Positions 43,244 to 52,765 are shown, numbered from the stretch's first letter. The stretch is DNA of 64,000 bases from Cyanobium sp. Cruz CV13-4-11 (GCF_024346055.1 NZ_JAGQCH010000008.1:62001-126000); one strand, 5' to 3'. The notes: generated by a model from the letters alone, not told the origin. Numbers and translations: made by a program.

Positions 43244-44524
43244 GTGCAGACCATCCCTGACACCGATCCCCAGACGGAACCCGCTGCGATCGAGGCCATC
43301 GGCATCGTGGGGGGCGGCCAGCTGGCCTGGATGCTGGCCCAGGCCGCCCGGGACCTCGGCGTCGCCCTGCATGTGCAGACCCCCGGCGCCGACGATCCGG
43401 CCAGCCGCGAGGCGGCCAGTGTGGTTCTGGCTGCCGTCGATGACGTGGCCGCCACCCGGGAGCTGGCCAGCCGCTGCAGCGCCATCAGTTTTGAAAACGA
43501 GTGGATTCCCCTGGAGGCCCTGCAGCCGCTTGAGGGTCCTGCTCTCCAGTTCCTGCCGGGACTCGAGGCGCTGCGTCCCCTGGTGAGCAAGGCGGGGCAG
43601 CGGCGACTGCTGGGCGACCTGCACCTGCCGGCCCCGCGCTGGTTTCCCCTGGCCGATGTGTTCCAGCCCGCTGCCCCCGGTCCAGCGCACGGGGGGCAGG
43701 CCACCGTGCCAGTGAGCCAGCCACGCCCCACTCTGTCCCCAGCGGCTCCCCGCCTTCCCGAGGGCTTCGATTTTCCGATGATGGCCAAGGCCAGCCGCGG
43801 GGGCTACGACGGCCGGGGCACGGTGCCCCTGGCCGACCTGGCCGCGCTCGAGGAGCTGCTTGCCAGGGTCGACGCCGACGACTGGATTCTCGAGGAGCTG
43901 GTGCGTTTCGAGCAGGAGCTGGCGTTGGTGGCCTGCCGCGACCGGCACGGCACGGTGGCTTGCTACCCCCTGGTGCAGACGCACCAGCACCGACGCGTCT
44001 GCGACTGGGTGCTCTTCCCCGCGCCGGTGGATCACCGGGTCGAGGTGTTCGCCCGCAACGTGGCCGTCTCCCTGCTTACTGCCCTCGATTACGTGGGCGT
44101 GTTGTCGATCGAGTTCTTCTACGGGCCCTCGGGTCTGCAGGTCAACGAGCTGGCCCCCCGCACCCACAACTCCGGCCACCTGACGATCGAGGCCTGCCGC
44201 ACCAGCCAGTTCTCCCAGCAGGTGCGCATCGTCGCCGGACTGCCGATGGGCGCCACCGACGCCGTGGTGCCCGGTGCCTTGATGGTCAACCTGCTCGCTC
44301 CCGAGGGTGGCGATGCCGACCAGCTGGAGCGGCGCCAGGCCCTGGAGGCGCTCCCAGGCGCCCACCTGCACTGGTACGGCAAGCAGGGGGGCGGGGCCGG
44401 CCGCAAGCTGGGCCACCTCACCCTGCTGCTCGAGGGCCGCACGGACGCCGAGCGTGAGCTGGACAAACAACGCAGGCTGGCGCAGGTGCGCGCCATCTGG
44501 CCGCTGCCCGGTTCTGCCACTTAG
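43244..44524 (+). CDS. purK: 5-(carboxyamino)imidazole ribonucleotide synthase
   Basis: 426 residues from the GTG at 43244. PurK makes N5-CAIR from AIR, bicarbonate and ATP. ATP-grasp features: AIGIVGGGQLAWML, TFENEW-type segment (ISFENEWIPLEAL), the MMAKASRGGYDGRG loop, EELVRFEQELALV and NELAPRTHNSGH. An unusual Pro-rich insertion (about residues 140-172) interrupts the ATP-grasp domain before the MAKAS loop. Complete. The 6S RNA lies immediately downstream, a gene order known in cyanobacteria. Confidence 0.94.
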   Translation: MQTIPDTDPQTEPAAIEAIGIVGGGQLAWMLAQAARDLGVALHVQTPGADDPASREAASVVLAAVDDVAATRELASRCSAISFENEWIPLEALQPLEGPALQFLPGLEALRPLVSKAGQRRLLGDLHLPAPRWFPLADVFQPAAPGPAHGGQATVPVSQPRPTLSPAAPRLPEGFDFPMMAKASRGGYDGRGTVPLADLAALEELLARVDADDWILEELVRFEQELALVACRDRHGTVACYPLVQTHQHRRVCDWVLFPAPVDHRVEVFARNVAVSLLTALDYVGVLSIEFFYGPSGLQVNELAPRTHNSGHLTIEACRTSQFSQQVRIVAGLPMGATDAVVPGALMVNLLAPEGGDADQLERRQALEALPGAHLHWYGKQGGGAGRKLGHLTLLLEGRTDAERELDKQRRLAQVRAIWPLPGSAT

Positions 44525-44525
44525 A

Positions 44526-44716
44526 GTTCTTGCGGACTGCTGTGTTGGTGACTGCCTTTCACAGTTTTCTGATCTGACTCCCTTTCGACGCGGGGAGTCT
44601 TCAGCGACGGCAACGTATACCGGCCTCACGGCCGGAAACGAAGCCCCGCCCCTGACTCCCCACCTGGTTCATCCAGGTCGAACACTGGGGCAAGACGGCA
44701 CGGCGGTCCACCCCTT
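44526..44716 (+). ncRNA. ssaA: 6S RNA
   Basis: The 222-base gap after purK folds like 6S RNA, which binds RNA polymerase holoenzyme. A closing stem pairs 44534-44544 (GGACTGCTGTG) with 44699-44709 (CACGGCGGTCC), 11 pairs with two G-U. An apical stem pairs GCGGGG/CTTC near 44590-44602 with GAAG/CCCCGC at 44639-44650, topped by hairpin CCGGCC-TCAC-GGCCGG (44620-44635). A side hairpin ACCTGG-TTCAT-CCAGGT (44662-44678) sits on the 3' side of the central bubble. Location directly after purK matches other cyanobacteria. The ends are approximate. Confidence 0.8.
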
Positions 44717-44746
44717 TCTTCACCTTCCGATGGCGCCCGGCCCGGC

Positions 44747-45223
44747 ATGCTGGTGGAACGTCCATCCGCCGCCGTGATCAGCGAGCTTCCGAGCTTCCAG
44801 TCGTCGTTCGAGCGCCTGCTGGCCCGCGCCCCGGGCCCCGTCTTCCCCCGTGCCCGGGCGCTGTATCTGCAGAAGTACCCCCTGGAAGGGGAGAGCCACG
44901 GCGACTTCCGCACCTTTCTGCTGGAGGAGGACATCCAGGAGAGTCCGGCCGGTGCAGTGCGGGTTCGGGCCCTGGCCCTGGCGGTTGTGGCCTGGGGCCA
45001 ACCCCGCTTCGATGCGGATGCTGCGGCCGCCTACCTCGAGCGACGCTGGGGGTTGCGTCCCAACGATCTGAAAGAGGTGGAAGGGGTGAGTTGGTTCCGG
45101 GAGGCCGGCGCCTATGGCCGCTTCTGCACCCCGGCGGTCTACGAGCGGGTCGCTCCCACCAGCTTGCTCAGTTCGTCAGCTGATCCAGCGCCTCCTGCAG
45201 CTGGTCCCGGCTCAGGCGCGTGA
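44747..45223 (+). CDS. Conserved hypothetical protein
   Basis: 158 residues. Soluble, mixed alpha/beta, no signal or membrane segment. Conserved-looking segments are ALYLQKYPLEGESHGDFRTF near residue 39 and AAYLERRWGLRPNDLKEVEG near residue 98. The last 20 residues are Ser/Pro/Ala-rich and lie in the 56 bases that overlap the convergent DUF2103 gene. No family recognised. Reading frame and position after the 6S RNA support it being real. Confidence 0.7.
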   Translation: MLVERPSAAVISELPSFQSSFERLLARAPGPVFPRARALYLQKYPLEGESHGDFRTFLLEEDIQESPAGAVRVRALALAVVAWGQPRFDADAAAAYLERRWGLRPNDLKEVEGVSWFREAGAYGRFCTPAVYERVAPTSLLSSSADPAPPAAGPGSGA

Positions 45224-45443
45224 CCACAAAGACCTCCTGAGCCGTGCTGCCCCTGCGGGCCAGCAGCTTGTGGCCTCCGGTGATCGGGCTCGACACCCGC
45301 AGCCGCAAACCGATGCTGCGGCCCCTCACCCGTGAGATCACCGCCGGCGTGATCGTGTCGATGCCCGGCAGGGTGGCCAGCCGGCGCAACAGCGGGATGA
45401 GCCCCTCCACGTAGGTGCTGTGGGTGATCACGAGCCGAGCCAT
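45168..45443 (-). CDS. DUF2103 family protein
   Basis: 91 residues. Starts MARLVITHSTYVEGLIPLL and continues with VISRVRGRSIGLRLRVS, ITGGHKLLARRG and TAQEVFVVT, the pattern of DUF2103, a small family described as predicted metal-binding. The function is unknown. Nine bases downstream of clpS on the same strand, probably one transcript. Tail-to-tail overlap of 56 bases with the neighbouring hypothetical gene. Confidence 0.85.
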   Translation of the reverse strand: MARLVITHSTYVEGLIPLLRRLATLPGIDTITPAVISRVRGRSIGLRLRVSSPITGGHKLLARRGSTAQEVFVVTRLSRDQLQEALDQLTN

Positions 45444-45452
45444 GGCCGTTCC

Positions 45453-45746
45453 TCAGCCCTGGCCCAGCGGTGCCATGGTCAGACCCTCGGCGGTGAGCAA
45501 CTGGTGGTAAAGCTCCCCCTGCTCCAGCGGACCGCTCCAGACCACCGCCGAGCCCTCCCCATCGATCCGGTGGGCCAGGGTCCAGGCCTGATCGGGCTGC
45601 ATGCCGGGGAGGTGCCGCACCAGGGCCTCCACAACGTGCTGGAACGTGTTGACGTCATCGTCGAGAACGATGACGTTCACGTTGGGATAGCGCTCCTGGA
45701 GGCGCTGCCCTGCCTGGGCGGGACTTCTCGATGGAGCAACGACCAT
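45453..45746 (-). CDS. clpS: ClpS-family protease adaptor
   Basis: 97 residues. The core VNVIVLDDDVNTFQHVVEAL and the AWTLAHRIDGEGSAVVW segment match ClpS, which delivers N-degron substrates to the ClpCP protease. The usual VVLLNDDYTP is VIVLDDDVNT, a form seen in divergent cyanobacterial copies. The N-terminal extension (residues 1-22) is short. Followed by the DUF2103 gene; divergent from petN. clpP lies 2.5 kb away. Confidence 0.9.
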   Translation of the reverse strand: MVVAPSRSPAQAGQRLQERYPNVNVIVLDDDVNTFQHVVEALVRHLPGMQPDQAWTLAHRIDGEGSAVVWSGPLEQGELYHQLLTAEGLTMAPLGQG

Positions 45747-45810
45747 GGGGCCTTCAGCGCCTGCCGGTCACCAGCGTAGGTAACATGCGATCATCCTTGA
45801 ATCGGGCTCG

Positions 45811-45912
45811 ATGCTGATCACCCTTGGTTGGTCCGCCCTGGCGGCCATCTTCACCTTCTCGATCGCCATGGTGGTGTGGGGCCGCAACGGTGACAACAGC
45901 ATCGGTTTCTGA
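45811..45912 (+). CDS. petN: Cytochrome b6-f complex subunit 8 (PetN)
   Basis: 33 residues, the full length for Pet[20 protein letters not shown] then [15 protein letters not shown] single membrane helix, with the strongly conserved VVWGRNG end on the stromal side. It is a small subunit needed for assembly and stability of the cytochrome b6-f complex in the thylakoid. It has its own start with an upstream gap of 64 bases from the divergent clpS. The last 23 bases overlap the start of the next small gene in another frame. Confidence 0.96.
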   Translation: MLITLGWSALAAIFTFSIAMVVWGRNGDNSIGF

Positions 45913-46057
45913 TCTGGCCTTCCCCACCACCACCCTGCTGGCGGGTCTGGCCTCCGCCCTGCTCCTGTTCGTGAGCGCGGGCGTCATCTACTTGTCCACC
46001 GTCGAATGGCGTGACCGCCGCCGCCGTCGCTCCACCGAAGGACGCTCCCGCTCCTGA
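45890..46057 (+). CDS. Small conserved membrane protein overlapping petN
   Basis: 55 residues from the GTG at 45890, inside the 3' end of petN and in a different frame. One hydrophobic helix (about 13-33: [21 protein letters not shown]) is followed by [14 protein letters not shown], a strongly basic tail. Small proteins of this type occur beside petN in picocyanobacteria by my recollection; no function is known. Translational coupling with petN is probable given the overlap. Confidence 0.7.
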   Translation: MTTASVSDLAFPTTTLLAGLASALLLFVSAGVIYLSTVEWRDRRRRRSTEGRSRS

Positions 46058-46153
46058 GGCCCATGGCTGGTCCCGGTTCAGCCATGGCGGTTTGACCCGG
46101 CGATCACCGGGGCAGCCCATGACCCACCGAGGCCGAACCCTGTCGGCGTTTGC

Positions 46154-47533
46154 ATGAGCCGTCCGTTCGATCGTCTGCGACGTTCTCTGGTGGCACCGGC
46201 CCTACCACGGCTGCCGCTGCCACGGCTGCCGCTGCCGGCCACCGCGGCCACGCTCCTGGTGCTGCTGCTGCTGCCCGGCCTGGCCCTGTGGCGCTGGCCC
46301 AGGCCCAGGGCCCAGGGGCTCGAGCAGCTCATGGCGGCGAGCAGCCTGCTGCAGAGCTTTGCCGCCAGTCCGGATCGGCCCGTGCCGGCCCTCTGGCGTG
46401 AGCGCTTCGGCGTCGCCCCGGCCAACCGGCTGTGGCGGGAGCAGCGCCGCACCTGGTGGCAGTTCTGGGGCCCCCATGCCGAAGCAGGGGCCTACCTGGC
46501 CGTCCAGGACAACACCGGCTCCCAGCGCCCCCTGCCCGCCAATGGCCTGCGGGTGGGGAATCTGCTGGTGGTGGCGCCGGATCCCCTCTCACGGCGCCTG
46601 CTCCAGGATCAGTTGCGGCCCGATCAGCGGGCCGGGCGCGGGCTGTACAGCGCCTGCCTCCCCAGGCTGGAGAGCGGTCAGGGGGTGTTCTGGAACGCTT
46701 CCGGTCTTGGCGCCCTGGTGGGGCCGCTGGCCCCGCTGCTGGAGGCCTACCAGGAGGGATGCCTCTCCCTCTCCCTCTCGCTGGAGTCCTCCGAGCTGCG
46801 CTGGCGGGGCGAAGCCACCGACCGTGCCGCGGCGGCGGGTACGGCCCGATCCGTCCGTGCCACCGACGGTGCGGCCTCCAGCCTGCCGCCCCTTCCGAGC
46901 GACCTGCTGCTGGAACTCCAGGGATCCTCCCTGGAGCAGCTGTTCCGCGGGTTGCTGTCGCGGCAGCTGATCCGGGATCCCCTTGCCGCGCGCTACGGCA
47001 TCGACACCAAGGGCCTGGCCCTGCTGCGCCGTTCCCCGTTCCGTCTGCGGCTCCAGCCCCAGGCCAGTGGCCCCTTCCAGGCTTCGCTCGAGCTCCAGGT
47101 GGCGGTCGGGCCCGACCACCAGGCCTGGCGAGAGCTGTTGCTCGGCCTGGCCCGTTCCCTGCAGGCCCAGGCCCTGCAGGACGTGCCTGGCGCCAGTCCG
47201 CCGTCCCAGGCACTGGCGGCCACCTGGCGCCGGGAGGATGGGGTGGTTCTGGGGGGGTGGCGCTGGATCGGGGAGAGCGGGCCCCAAGCCCAGCTTCTGT
47301 TGTTTCTCGGTCCGGTGCCGTCCCGTTGGCAGACCATGACCACCACTGGTGTACAGGCGCCCGGCTCAGGCTCGCTGTGGCTGCGGGTGCGCCCCCAGGG
47401 CCTGGATCAGCTGGGCCTGCTGCCCGAACCGCTGCCCGATCTGGTGCGTCGCGCCGACCAGCTGGCGATGGAGGCCGCCCCTGGCGCCGGTGGGGTCAGC
47501 TGGCTGAGGGGACGCCTTCGGGTGATCCCGTAA
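46154..47533 (+). CDS. Conserved hypothetical membrane-anchored protein
   Basis: 459 residues. A basic N terminus with a repeated LPRLPLP segment precedes one membrane helix (about 28-47). The rest is presumably outside the membrane: repeated beta-strand-like segments with Leu/Gln-rich spacing, such as RLRLQPQASGPFQASLELQV. No domain recognised. Such large single-anchor proteins of unknown function are frequent in picocyanobacteria. The last 38 bases overlap the convergent thf1 gene. Confidence 0.72.
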   Translation: MSRPFDRLRRSLVAPALPRLPLPRLPLPATAATLLVLLLLPGLALWRWPRPRAQGLEQLMAASSLLQSFAASPDRPVPALWRERFGVAPANRLWREQRRTWWQFWGPHAEAGAYLAVQDNTGSQRPLPANGLRVGNLLVVAPDPLSRRLLQDQLRPDQRAGRGLYSACLPRLESGQGVFWNASGLGALVGPLAPLLEAYQEGCLSLSLSLESSELRWRGEATDRAAAAGTARSVRATDGAASSLPPLPSDLLLELQGSSLEQLFRGLLSRQLIRDPLAARYGIDTKGLALLRRSPFRLRLQPQASGPFQASLELQVAVGPDHQAWRELLLGLARSLQAQALQDVPGASPPSQALAATWRREDGVVLGGWRWIGESGPQAQLLLFLGPVPSRWQTMTTTGVQAPGSGSLWLRVRPQGLDQLGLLPEPLPDLVRRADQLAMEAAPGAGGVSWLRGRLRVIP

Positions 47534-48191
47534 TCTCCTGCCGCTCGCGCCGGCGCCGCTCGGCGGCCACCGTTTCCTCCATCAGCTCGACGGCCATGGA
47601 CATCTTCTCGAGGTTGCTGGCGTAGAGAGAGAGGTCCTTGTCGAGACGGTCCCGCAGCAGGCCGATCGAGAAGCCGATGTCGTGGGCGAGCTGGCGCAGG
47701 GCCTGGGGTTCCATGGCGTCGTCGGCGAGGGCTTGCTCCAGCAAAGCGAGCAGGCCGACGGCCATCAGGCGTGAGTAGTGGAAATCCGGCCGGCGGATGC
47801 TGGCCATGGCCGTGGCCACCGGCGCCGGTGCCCCTTCCCCCTGGGCTTCGATCCACTGACGCACCTCCTGCTGGCTGTGGCGCCCCATGGCGGCCAGGGC
47901 CTCGACGCATTGGCGGCGCAGATCAGGGCCGTCATACCCGGAGGAGGCGCACAGGGCCTCAAACAGGGGGGCCTTCTGGTCCTCGGGCCGGTAGCCGCGG
48001 GCGAAGCCGTCGAACACCTGAACGAGACCAACGGCGAAGAGGGGATCACTCTGGAAGCCTTTCTGGCGGCTCAGCAGGTGGAGCTCCACCAGTAATTCGT
48101 CGACCATGCGCCGGTAGAGGGGACCGATGACGTGGGGGAAGGCGCCATGGAAGGCCCGCTTGCTGTCGGCGACGGTGAGAGCAGCGCTCAC
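47496..48191 (-). CDS. thf1: Thylakoid formation protein Thf1 (Psb29)
   Basis: 231 residues from the GTG at 48191, chosen because the family begins near [20 protein letters not shown]; a TTG at 48269 is in frame but its extension looks unrelated. Seen: [34 protein letters not shown] and [21 protein letters not shown]. The C terminus is a coiled coil of Glu/Arg. Thf1 helps photosystem II assembly and FtsH stability in thylakoids. clpP is divergent and ftsH lies nearby. Confidence 0.94.
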   Translation of the reverse strand: MSAALTVADSKRAFHGAFPHVIGPLYRRMVDELLVELHLLSRQKGFQSDPLFAVGLVQVFDGFARGYRPEDQKAPLFEALCASSGYDGPDLRRQCVEALAAMGRHSQQEVRQWIEAQGEGAPAPVATAMASIRRPDFHYSRLMAVGLLALLEQALADDAMEPQALRQLAHDIGFSIGLLRDRLDKDLSLYASNLEKMSMAVELMEETVAAERRRRERQEITGSPEGVPSAS

Positions 48192-48286
48192 GCTGTTGGA
48201 TTCTTCGGTGCTGCGACCATAGCGCTGCAGGCACTCGACCCGATCGGCGGCTGGGTAGGATTGTTTCAATCGTCTGTCTGGAGCCC

Positions 48287-48877
48287 ATGATCCCGATCGT
48301 CATCGAGGAGTCGGGTCGCGGTGAAAGAGCCTTTGACATCTATTCCCGCCTGCTGCGGGAGAGGATCATCTTCCTCGGGGAACCGGTGACTGCGGAATCC
48401 GCCAACCGTGTGGTGGCCCAGCTGCTGTTTCTGGAGGCGGAAGATCCTGAGAAGGATATTTTCCTCTACGTCAATTCTCCGGGCGGTTCGGTCTACGACG
48501 GCCTCGGCATCTTCGACACCATGCAGCACATCAAACCCGATGTGCAGACCGTCTGTGTGGGCCTCGCGGCCAGCATGGGGGCCTTTCTTCTCTGCGCCGG
48601 AGCCAAGGGCAAGCGCAGCAGCCTGGCCCATTCCCGGATCATGATCCACCAGCCCCTGGGTGGGGCCCGTGGCCAGGCCAGCGACATCCGCATCCAGGCC
48701 GATGAGATCCTCTACCTCAAGAACAAGCTCAACCGGGAGCTGGCCAGCCGCACCGGACGGGATCTCGAGCAGATCCAGATCGACACCGATCGCGACTTCT
48801 TCATGTCTCCGGCCGAAGCGATGGCCTACGGCCTCATCGACAAGGTGATCGAAAAGCGTCCCATCCGCCCGGTCTGA
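48287..48877 (+). CDS. clpP: ATP-dependent Clp protease proteolytic subunit
   Basis: 196 residues. Catalytic triad S96 (GLAASMGAF), H121 (RIMIHQPLG) and D170 (DTDRDFFMS) all present; oligomer and chamber motifs ([15 protein letters not shown]) are normal. Serine protease of the ClpCP/ClpXP type. Cyanobacteria have several clpP genes; which paralogue this is cannot be told from this window alone. Divergent from thf1; a rho-independent terminator lies downstream. Confidence 0.96.
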   Translation: MIPIVIEESGRGERAFDIYSRLLRERIIFLGEPVTAESANRVVAQLLFLEAEDPEKDIFLYVNSPGGSVYDGLGIFDTMQHIKPDVQTVCVGLAASMGAFLLCAGAKGKRSSLAHSRIMIHQPLGGARGQASDIRIQADEILYLKNKLNRELASRTGRDLEQIQIDTDRDFFMSPAEAMAYGLIDKVIEKRPIRPV

Positions 48878-48893
48878 AGCTGAGAGGCTGGCG

Positions 48894-48916
48894 AGGCCTG
48901 CATTGGCAGGCCTTTT
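48894..48916 (+). terminator. Rho-independent terminator after clpP
   Basis: A perfect 8-bp stem AGGCCTGC (48894-48901) and GCAGGCCT (48906-48913) with an ATTG loop, ending in TTTT. It lies 17 bases after the clpP stop codon and upstream of the convergent ftsH end. A good terminator. Confidence 0.85.
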
Positions 48917-48946
48917 CCATGACTGAGCTGAGGATGCCTCCCGGCT

Positions 48947-50923
48947 TCAGGTGGCCTCTGCTGGATCAGCGACGACCACGTCCTGGTGGTTGGCGGAGGC
49001 CAGATCCGCAGCCGTGAGCAGGGGGGAGAAACGGTCCTTGTCAGGGATCGTGGCGAATTCCGAGACGATCAGGCGGAATTCATCGCCATCGAGGCTTTCC
49101 TTCTCGATCAGCAATTCCACAAGACGATCCATGCAGGCGCGATGCTCGGCCACCAACTTGACGGTGTCGGTGTAGCAACTCTGAACGATGTGACGCACAG
49201 CCCCATCAATCTTGTGGGCGATGGCATCGGACACATCGCTGCGTGTCATCAGGTCGCGGCCGAGGAACACCTCCTGGTTGCCCGCCTCCAGTGACATCGG
49301 GCCCAGATCACTCATGCCGAAGCGGGTGACCATCTGCCGGGCCATTGAGGCCACCTGCTGGATGTCACCGCCGGCGCCGGTGGTGACCTCCGAATGGCCG
49401 AACACCACATCCTCGGCCGCGCGGCCGCCCAGGGCCCCCATGATGCGAGCCCGCAGCTGGGCCCGGCTCACCAGCATCTGCTCCTCGTCGGGGGCAAACC
49501 AGGTGAGGCCCTGGGCCTGGCCCCTGGGAATCAGGGTGACCTTCTGGACGGGATCGTGCTGCCTCACCAGGGTGCCCACCAGGGCATGGCCCACCTCGTG
49601 ATAGGCGATCAAACGTTTGCTGCGGCCATCGGTGAGGGGCTTGCCCTCCATGCCGGCGATGATCCGGTCGACGGCGTCGTCGATCTCCGCCAGGCCGGTG
49701 GCCTCCTTGCGACGCCGGGCCGTGAGGATCGCCGCCTCATTGAGCAGGTTGGCCAGGTCGGCGCCGGTGAAGCCCGGTGTGCGGCGGGCAATCATCTCCA
49801 GGGAGACATCCTCGGCCAGCTTCTTGTTGCGGCTGTGCACCTTCAGGATCGACAGGCGACCCTTGATGTCGGGGGCATCCACCTGGACCTGGCGATCGAA
49901 ACGGCCGGGACGCATCAGGGCCGAATCCAGAACATCAGGACGGTTGGTGGCCGCAATGATGATGATGCCGCTGTTGCCCTCGAACCCATCCATCTCGGTG
50001 AGCAGCTGGTTGAGGGTCTGCTCCCGCTCGTCGTTGCCGCCACCGATTCCGGCGCCGCGCTGCCGTCCGACGGCGTCGATCTCATCGATGAAGATCAGGC
50101 AGGGGCTGTTCTCCTTGGCTCGCTTGAACAGATCCCGGACGCGGCTGGCGCCAACACCCACGAACATCTCGACGAACTCGGAACCCGACAGGGAGAAAAA
50201 GGGCACCCCGGCCTCACCGGCGATGGCCTTGGCCAGCAGGGTCTTGCCGGTGCCTGGGGGACCGACCAGCAGCACGCCGCGGGGAATCTTGGCCCCCACG
50301 GAGGTAAAGCGCTCCGGGGTTTTAAGGAAGGTGACCACTTCCTGCAGGTCCTGCTTGGCTTCCTCGACGCCGGCCACGTCATCGAACTTGACACCGGTTT
50401 CGGCTTCCATGGCGAAGCGGGCCTTGGACTTACCGAACTGCATCGCCTGGCCAGGCCCGCCGGGCATGCCCGAGGAACGCCGGGCCAGGAAAATGAGCGA
50501 ACCGATCAGCAGCAGCGGGAACAGGAGGTTGCCCAGCAGGCCCAGGGCCGGCGGCGTGGCCTTGGGGGGGTGGACATCGAAGCTGATGCCCTGGTCCTTG
50601 AGCTTGTTGATCAGTTCGGGGGCGATGCCGGGCAGATCCACCCGCAGGCGCTGCACCCGGTTGTCGAGGTCGGGATCCACCGCCTCGATCACCGCGGTGC
50701 GGCCGCCGTCGTAGATGTCGACCGCCGTGACCCTGCCTGCTTCGACGTAATCAAGGAAGCGGCCATAACTCATGCGGGCCACGGCGGCATTGCGGGGCGC
50801 GGTGGTGTCTCCCGATGGCCCGGGCGCCAGCCGCCCCCCTGAACTCAGCAACTGCCAGCCCAGGAACAGGGCCACGGCGATCGGCAACAGCCACAGGGCA
50901 AGGACACGCCAGCGCTGATTCAT
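48947..50923 (-). CDS. ftsH: ATP-dependent zinc metalloprotease FtsH
   Basis: 658 residues from the ATG at 50923. Two membrane helices (about 6-26 and 127-147) flank a small periplasmic or lumenal domain. The AAA module has Walker A GPPGTGKT, Walker [13 protein letters not shown] and SRH with [17 protein letters not shown]. The zinc site HEVGH and the downstream Asp segment are intact. FtsH degrades damaged photosystem II D1 and other membrane proteins in cyanobacteria; which of the paralogues this is is unknown. thf1 lies 0.8 kb away. Confidence 0.96.
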   Translation of the reverse strand: MNQRWRVLALWLLPIAVALFLGWQLLSSGGRLAPGPSGDTTAPRNAAVARMSYGRFLDYVEAGRVTAVDIYDGGRTAVIEAVDPDLDNRVQRLRVDLPGIAPELINKLKDQGISFDVHPPKATPPALGLLGNLLFPLLLIGSLIFLARRSSGMPGGPGQAMQFGKSKARFAMEAETGVKFDDVAGVEEAKQDLQEVVTFLKTPERFTSVGAKIPRGVLLVGPPGTGKTLLAKAIAGEAGVPFFSLSGSEFVEMFVGVGASRVRDLFKRAKENSPCLIFIDEIDAVGRQRGAGIGGGNDEREQTLNQLLTEMDGFEGNSGIIIIAATNRPDVLDSALMRPGRFDRQVQVDAPDIKGRLSILKVHSRNKKLAEDVSLEMIARRTPGFTGADLANLLNEAAILTARRRKEATGLAEIDDAVDRIIAGMEGKPLTDGRSKRLIAYHEVGHALVGTLVRQHDPVQKVTLIPRGQAQGLTWFAPDEEQMLVSRAQLRARIMGALGGRAAEDVVFGHSEVTTGAGGDIQQVASMARQMVTRFGMSDLGPMSLEAGNQEVFLGRDLMTRSDVSDAIAHKIDGAVRHIVQSCYTDTVKLVAEHRACMDRLVELLIEKESLDGDEFRLIVSEFATIPDKDRFSPLLTAADLASANHQDVVVADPAEAT

Positions 50924-51022
50924 GGTTGTGAAGCTTTTGAACAACCTTAAGAGCGGGCGGCCCGGCTGCGGGAGGGTTCCGGCCTCAAGCTTGACGTCTT
51001 CGGCGGTTGGCTTCCCCTCGGC

Positions 51023-51346
51023 TCAGCCCGCCTGGAGCCAGGGGTTGGCTTCGATGCCGCCCACGGCAAGCTCCGCGCCGCCCGCGACGGCCTCGGGGAC
51101 GGGGGCTGATTCCATGACCAGCTCACAGGCCTCGATCGATTCGAGCAGTTCGGGGCCGCCGAGACCATGGGTCCAGATCTCCACTTCGCTACGGGCTGGA
51201 CACTGAAAGGTCAGGAGTTCAAAGGGAAAGACCACCCGTTCCAGAAAGAACTGATCTGGCCCGATGCAGCGCAGGATGATCATGCGATCGGAGCCATTCC
51301 GGTAACCGCAATCCACCTGTTCAGACCTGGCCAGCTGATCCAACAC
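51023..51346 (-). CDS. DUF1830 family protein
   Basis: 107 residues. Recognised as DUF1830 by the core CGYRNGSDRMIILRCIG, FFLERVVFPFELLTFQCPA and VEIWTHGL. The C-terminal 20 residues are Ala/Gly-rich and less conserved. Soluble, function unknown, found only in cyanobacteria. It lies 99 bases upstream of ftsH on the same strand. Confidence 0.85.
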   Translation of the reverse strand: MLDQLARSEQVDCGYRNGSDRMIILRCIGPDQFFLERVVFPFELLTFQCPARSEVEIWTHGLGGPELLESIEACELVMESAPVPEAVAGGAELAVGGIEANPWLQAG

Positions 51347-51508
51347 CGTCTTGCGGCAACGTCCCCACCATCAAGACATTGCGGCTGTGGGGATTCGGTG
51401 ACGAAGACGACGGATTGCGACTCTTAAGGTTTTCTTCTCTTCCCGTCGGCGCCACGGCTGGCTAGGGCCGCTGGCAACCGCGCTGCATCCTTGCTGAGAG
51501 GGTGGGGA

Positions 51509-52738
51509 TCAGAGGCTTCGCAGGGCCGCAATCGGATCGAGCCGTGCCGCCCGCCGCGCCGGCACCACGCCGAAGAACAGGCCGATCGAGCCGGACAGAC
51601 CCACCGTCAGCAGCACGGTGCCGGCCTCGATCGTGGCCGGCAGCGGGGTGAGGGCCCCAACCAGGGCCACCGTTCCCAGCCCCAGGGCACTGCCGATGAC
51701 GCCACCGAGGCTGGCGAGCACCAGCGACTCCACCAGGAACTGCAGCAGTACGTCACTGCTGCGGGCGCCGAGGGCCTTGCGCAGGCCGATCTCCTCGGTG
51801 CGTTCACTCACCGACACCAGCATGATGTTCATGATTCCGATCCCTCCCACCAGCAGCGACACCGCACCGATGGCCCCCAGCATCAGGGTGAGGCCGCCGG
51901 TGATCGTGCCGACGATGGTGAGGGCATCCTTCTGGGAGCGCACGGCGAAGTCGTCCTCCCGAAGCAGCCGGTGGCGCTGGCGCAGCAGGTTGGTGATCTG
52001 GAACGCCGCCGCTCCGGTGCTGGCTTCGTCGCGGGCCTCCACACTGATGAACGTGAGGCTGATGCCGAAGGTGGGATCACGCCCACTCAGCTGGCTCACC
52101 ATGGTGGTGAGGGGGATGTAGGCGTTCTCGTCCTGGTTGGAGCCGAACACGGCCCCCTTCGGTGCCAGCACACCGATCACCTCGAAGGACTTGTCGCGAA
52201 TGCGCAGCTGGCGGCCCAGGGCTTCGCCGGTGGGCATCAGCTTCTCCTGCAGATCAGGGCCGATCACCACCACGTTGCGGGCCCCCTGCACATCACGCTT
52301 GTCGATGAAGCGCCCCCTGGCCACCTCAAAGCTGCGCACCGGCAGGAACTCGGGCGTCACCCCCGACACCGAGACCGAGGAGCTGAAGCCGCCGGCCTGG
52401 GCCACGGCATTCAGGGTGATCTGGGGGGCGACCCGGCGCACGCTGGGCACTTGCTCGGCGATGGCCTTGGCGTCCTCCAGCACCAGGGTGCGGGGCATCT
52501 CGATCCCCTGGCGCCGCGTGTCGTTGTTGCCGGGCACCACGAACAGCACGTTGGCTCCCAGGGTGCTGAGCTGGCTCTCGGCCAGGTTCTGGGCGCCCCG
52601 TCCCACCCCTACCAGGGTGATCACCGAGGCGTTGCCGATGACGATGCCCAGCATGGTGAGCAGGCTGCGCAGGCGATTCGAGCGCAGCGTCAGCAACGCC
52701 ATGGCCACCGTTTCGCTCAGGGGCAGCTTGGAGGCCAT
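51509..52738 (-). CDS. MacB/FtsX-type ABC transporter permease
   Basis: 409 residues. One N-terminal membrane helix (about 20-42), a periplasmic MacB-PCD-like domain (45-270), then three C-terminal helices with the FtsX core: SLLVGGIGIMNIMLVSVSERTEEIGLRKALGA. This is the membrane half of a mechanotransmission ABC exporter; its ATPase is not adjacent. Substrate unknown. Stop of the pyruvate kinase gene lies 27 bases upstream on the same strand. Confidence 0.92.
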   Translation of the reverse strand: MASKLPLSETVAMALLTLRSNRLRSLLTMLGIVIGNASVITLVGVGRGAQNLAESQLSTLGANVLFVVPGNNDTRRQGIEMPRTLVLEDAKAIAEQVPSVRRVAPQITLNAVAQAGGFSSSVSVSGVTPEFLPVRSFEVARGRFIDKRDVQGARNVVVIGPDLQEKLMPTGEALGRQLRIRDKSFEVIGVLAPKGAVFGSNQDENAYIPLTTMVSQLSGRDPTFGISLTFISVEARDEASTGAAAFQITNLLRQRHRLLREDDFAVRSQKDALTIVGTITGGLTLMLGAIGAVSLLVGGIGIMNIMLVSVSERTEEIGLRKALGARSSDVLLQFLVESLVLASLGGVIGSALGLGTVALVGALTPLPATIEAGTVLLTVGLSGSIGLFFGVVPARRAARLDPIAALRSL

Positions 52739-52765
52739 GGCGGCGCAGCCGGAGGGATTTCGGTT

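Noticed and set aside
40756-43260. Plus-strand frame of 834 codons opposite recQ running into the permease
   Set aside because: RecQ on the other strand and the permease in another frame are both well supported; the long frame is compositional.
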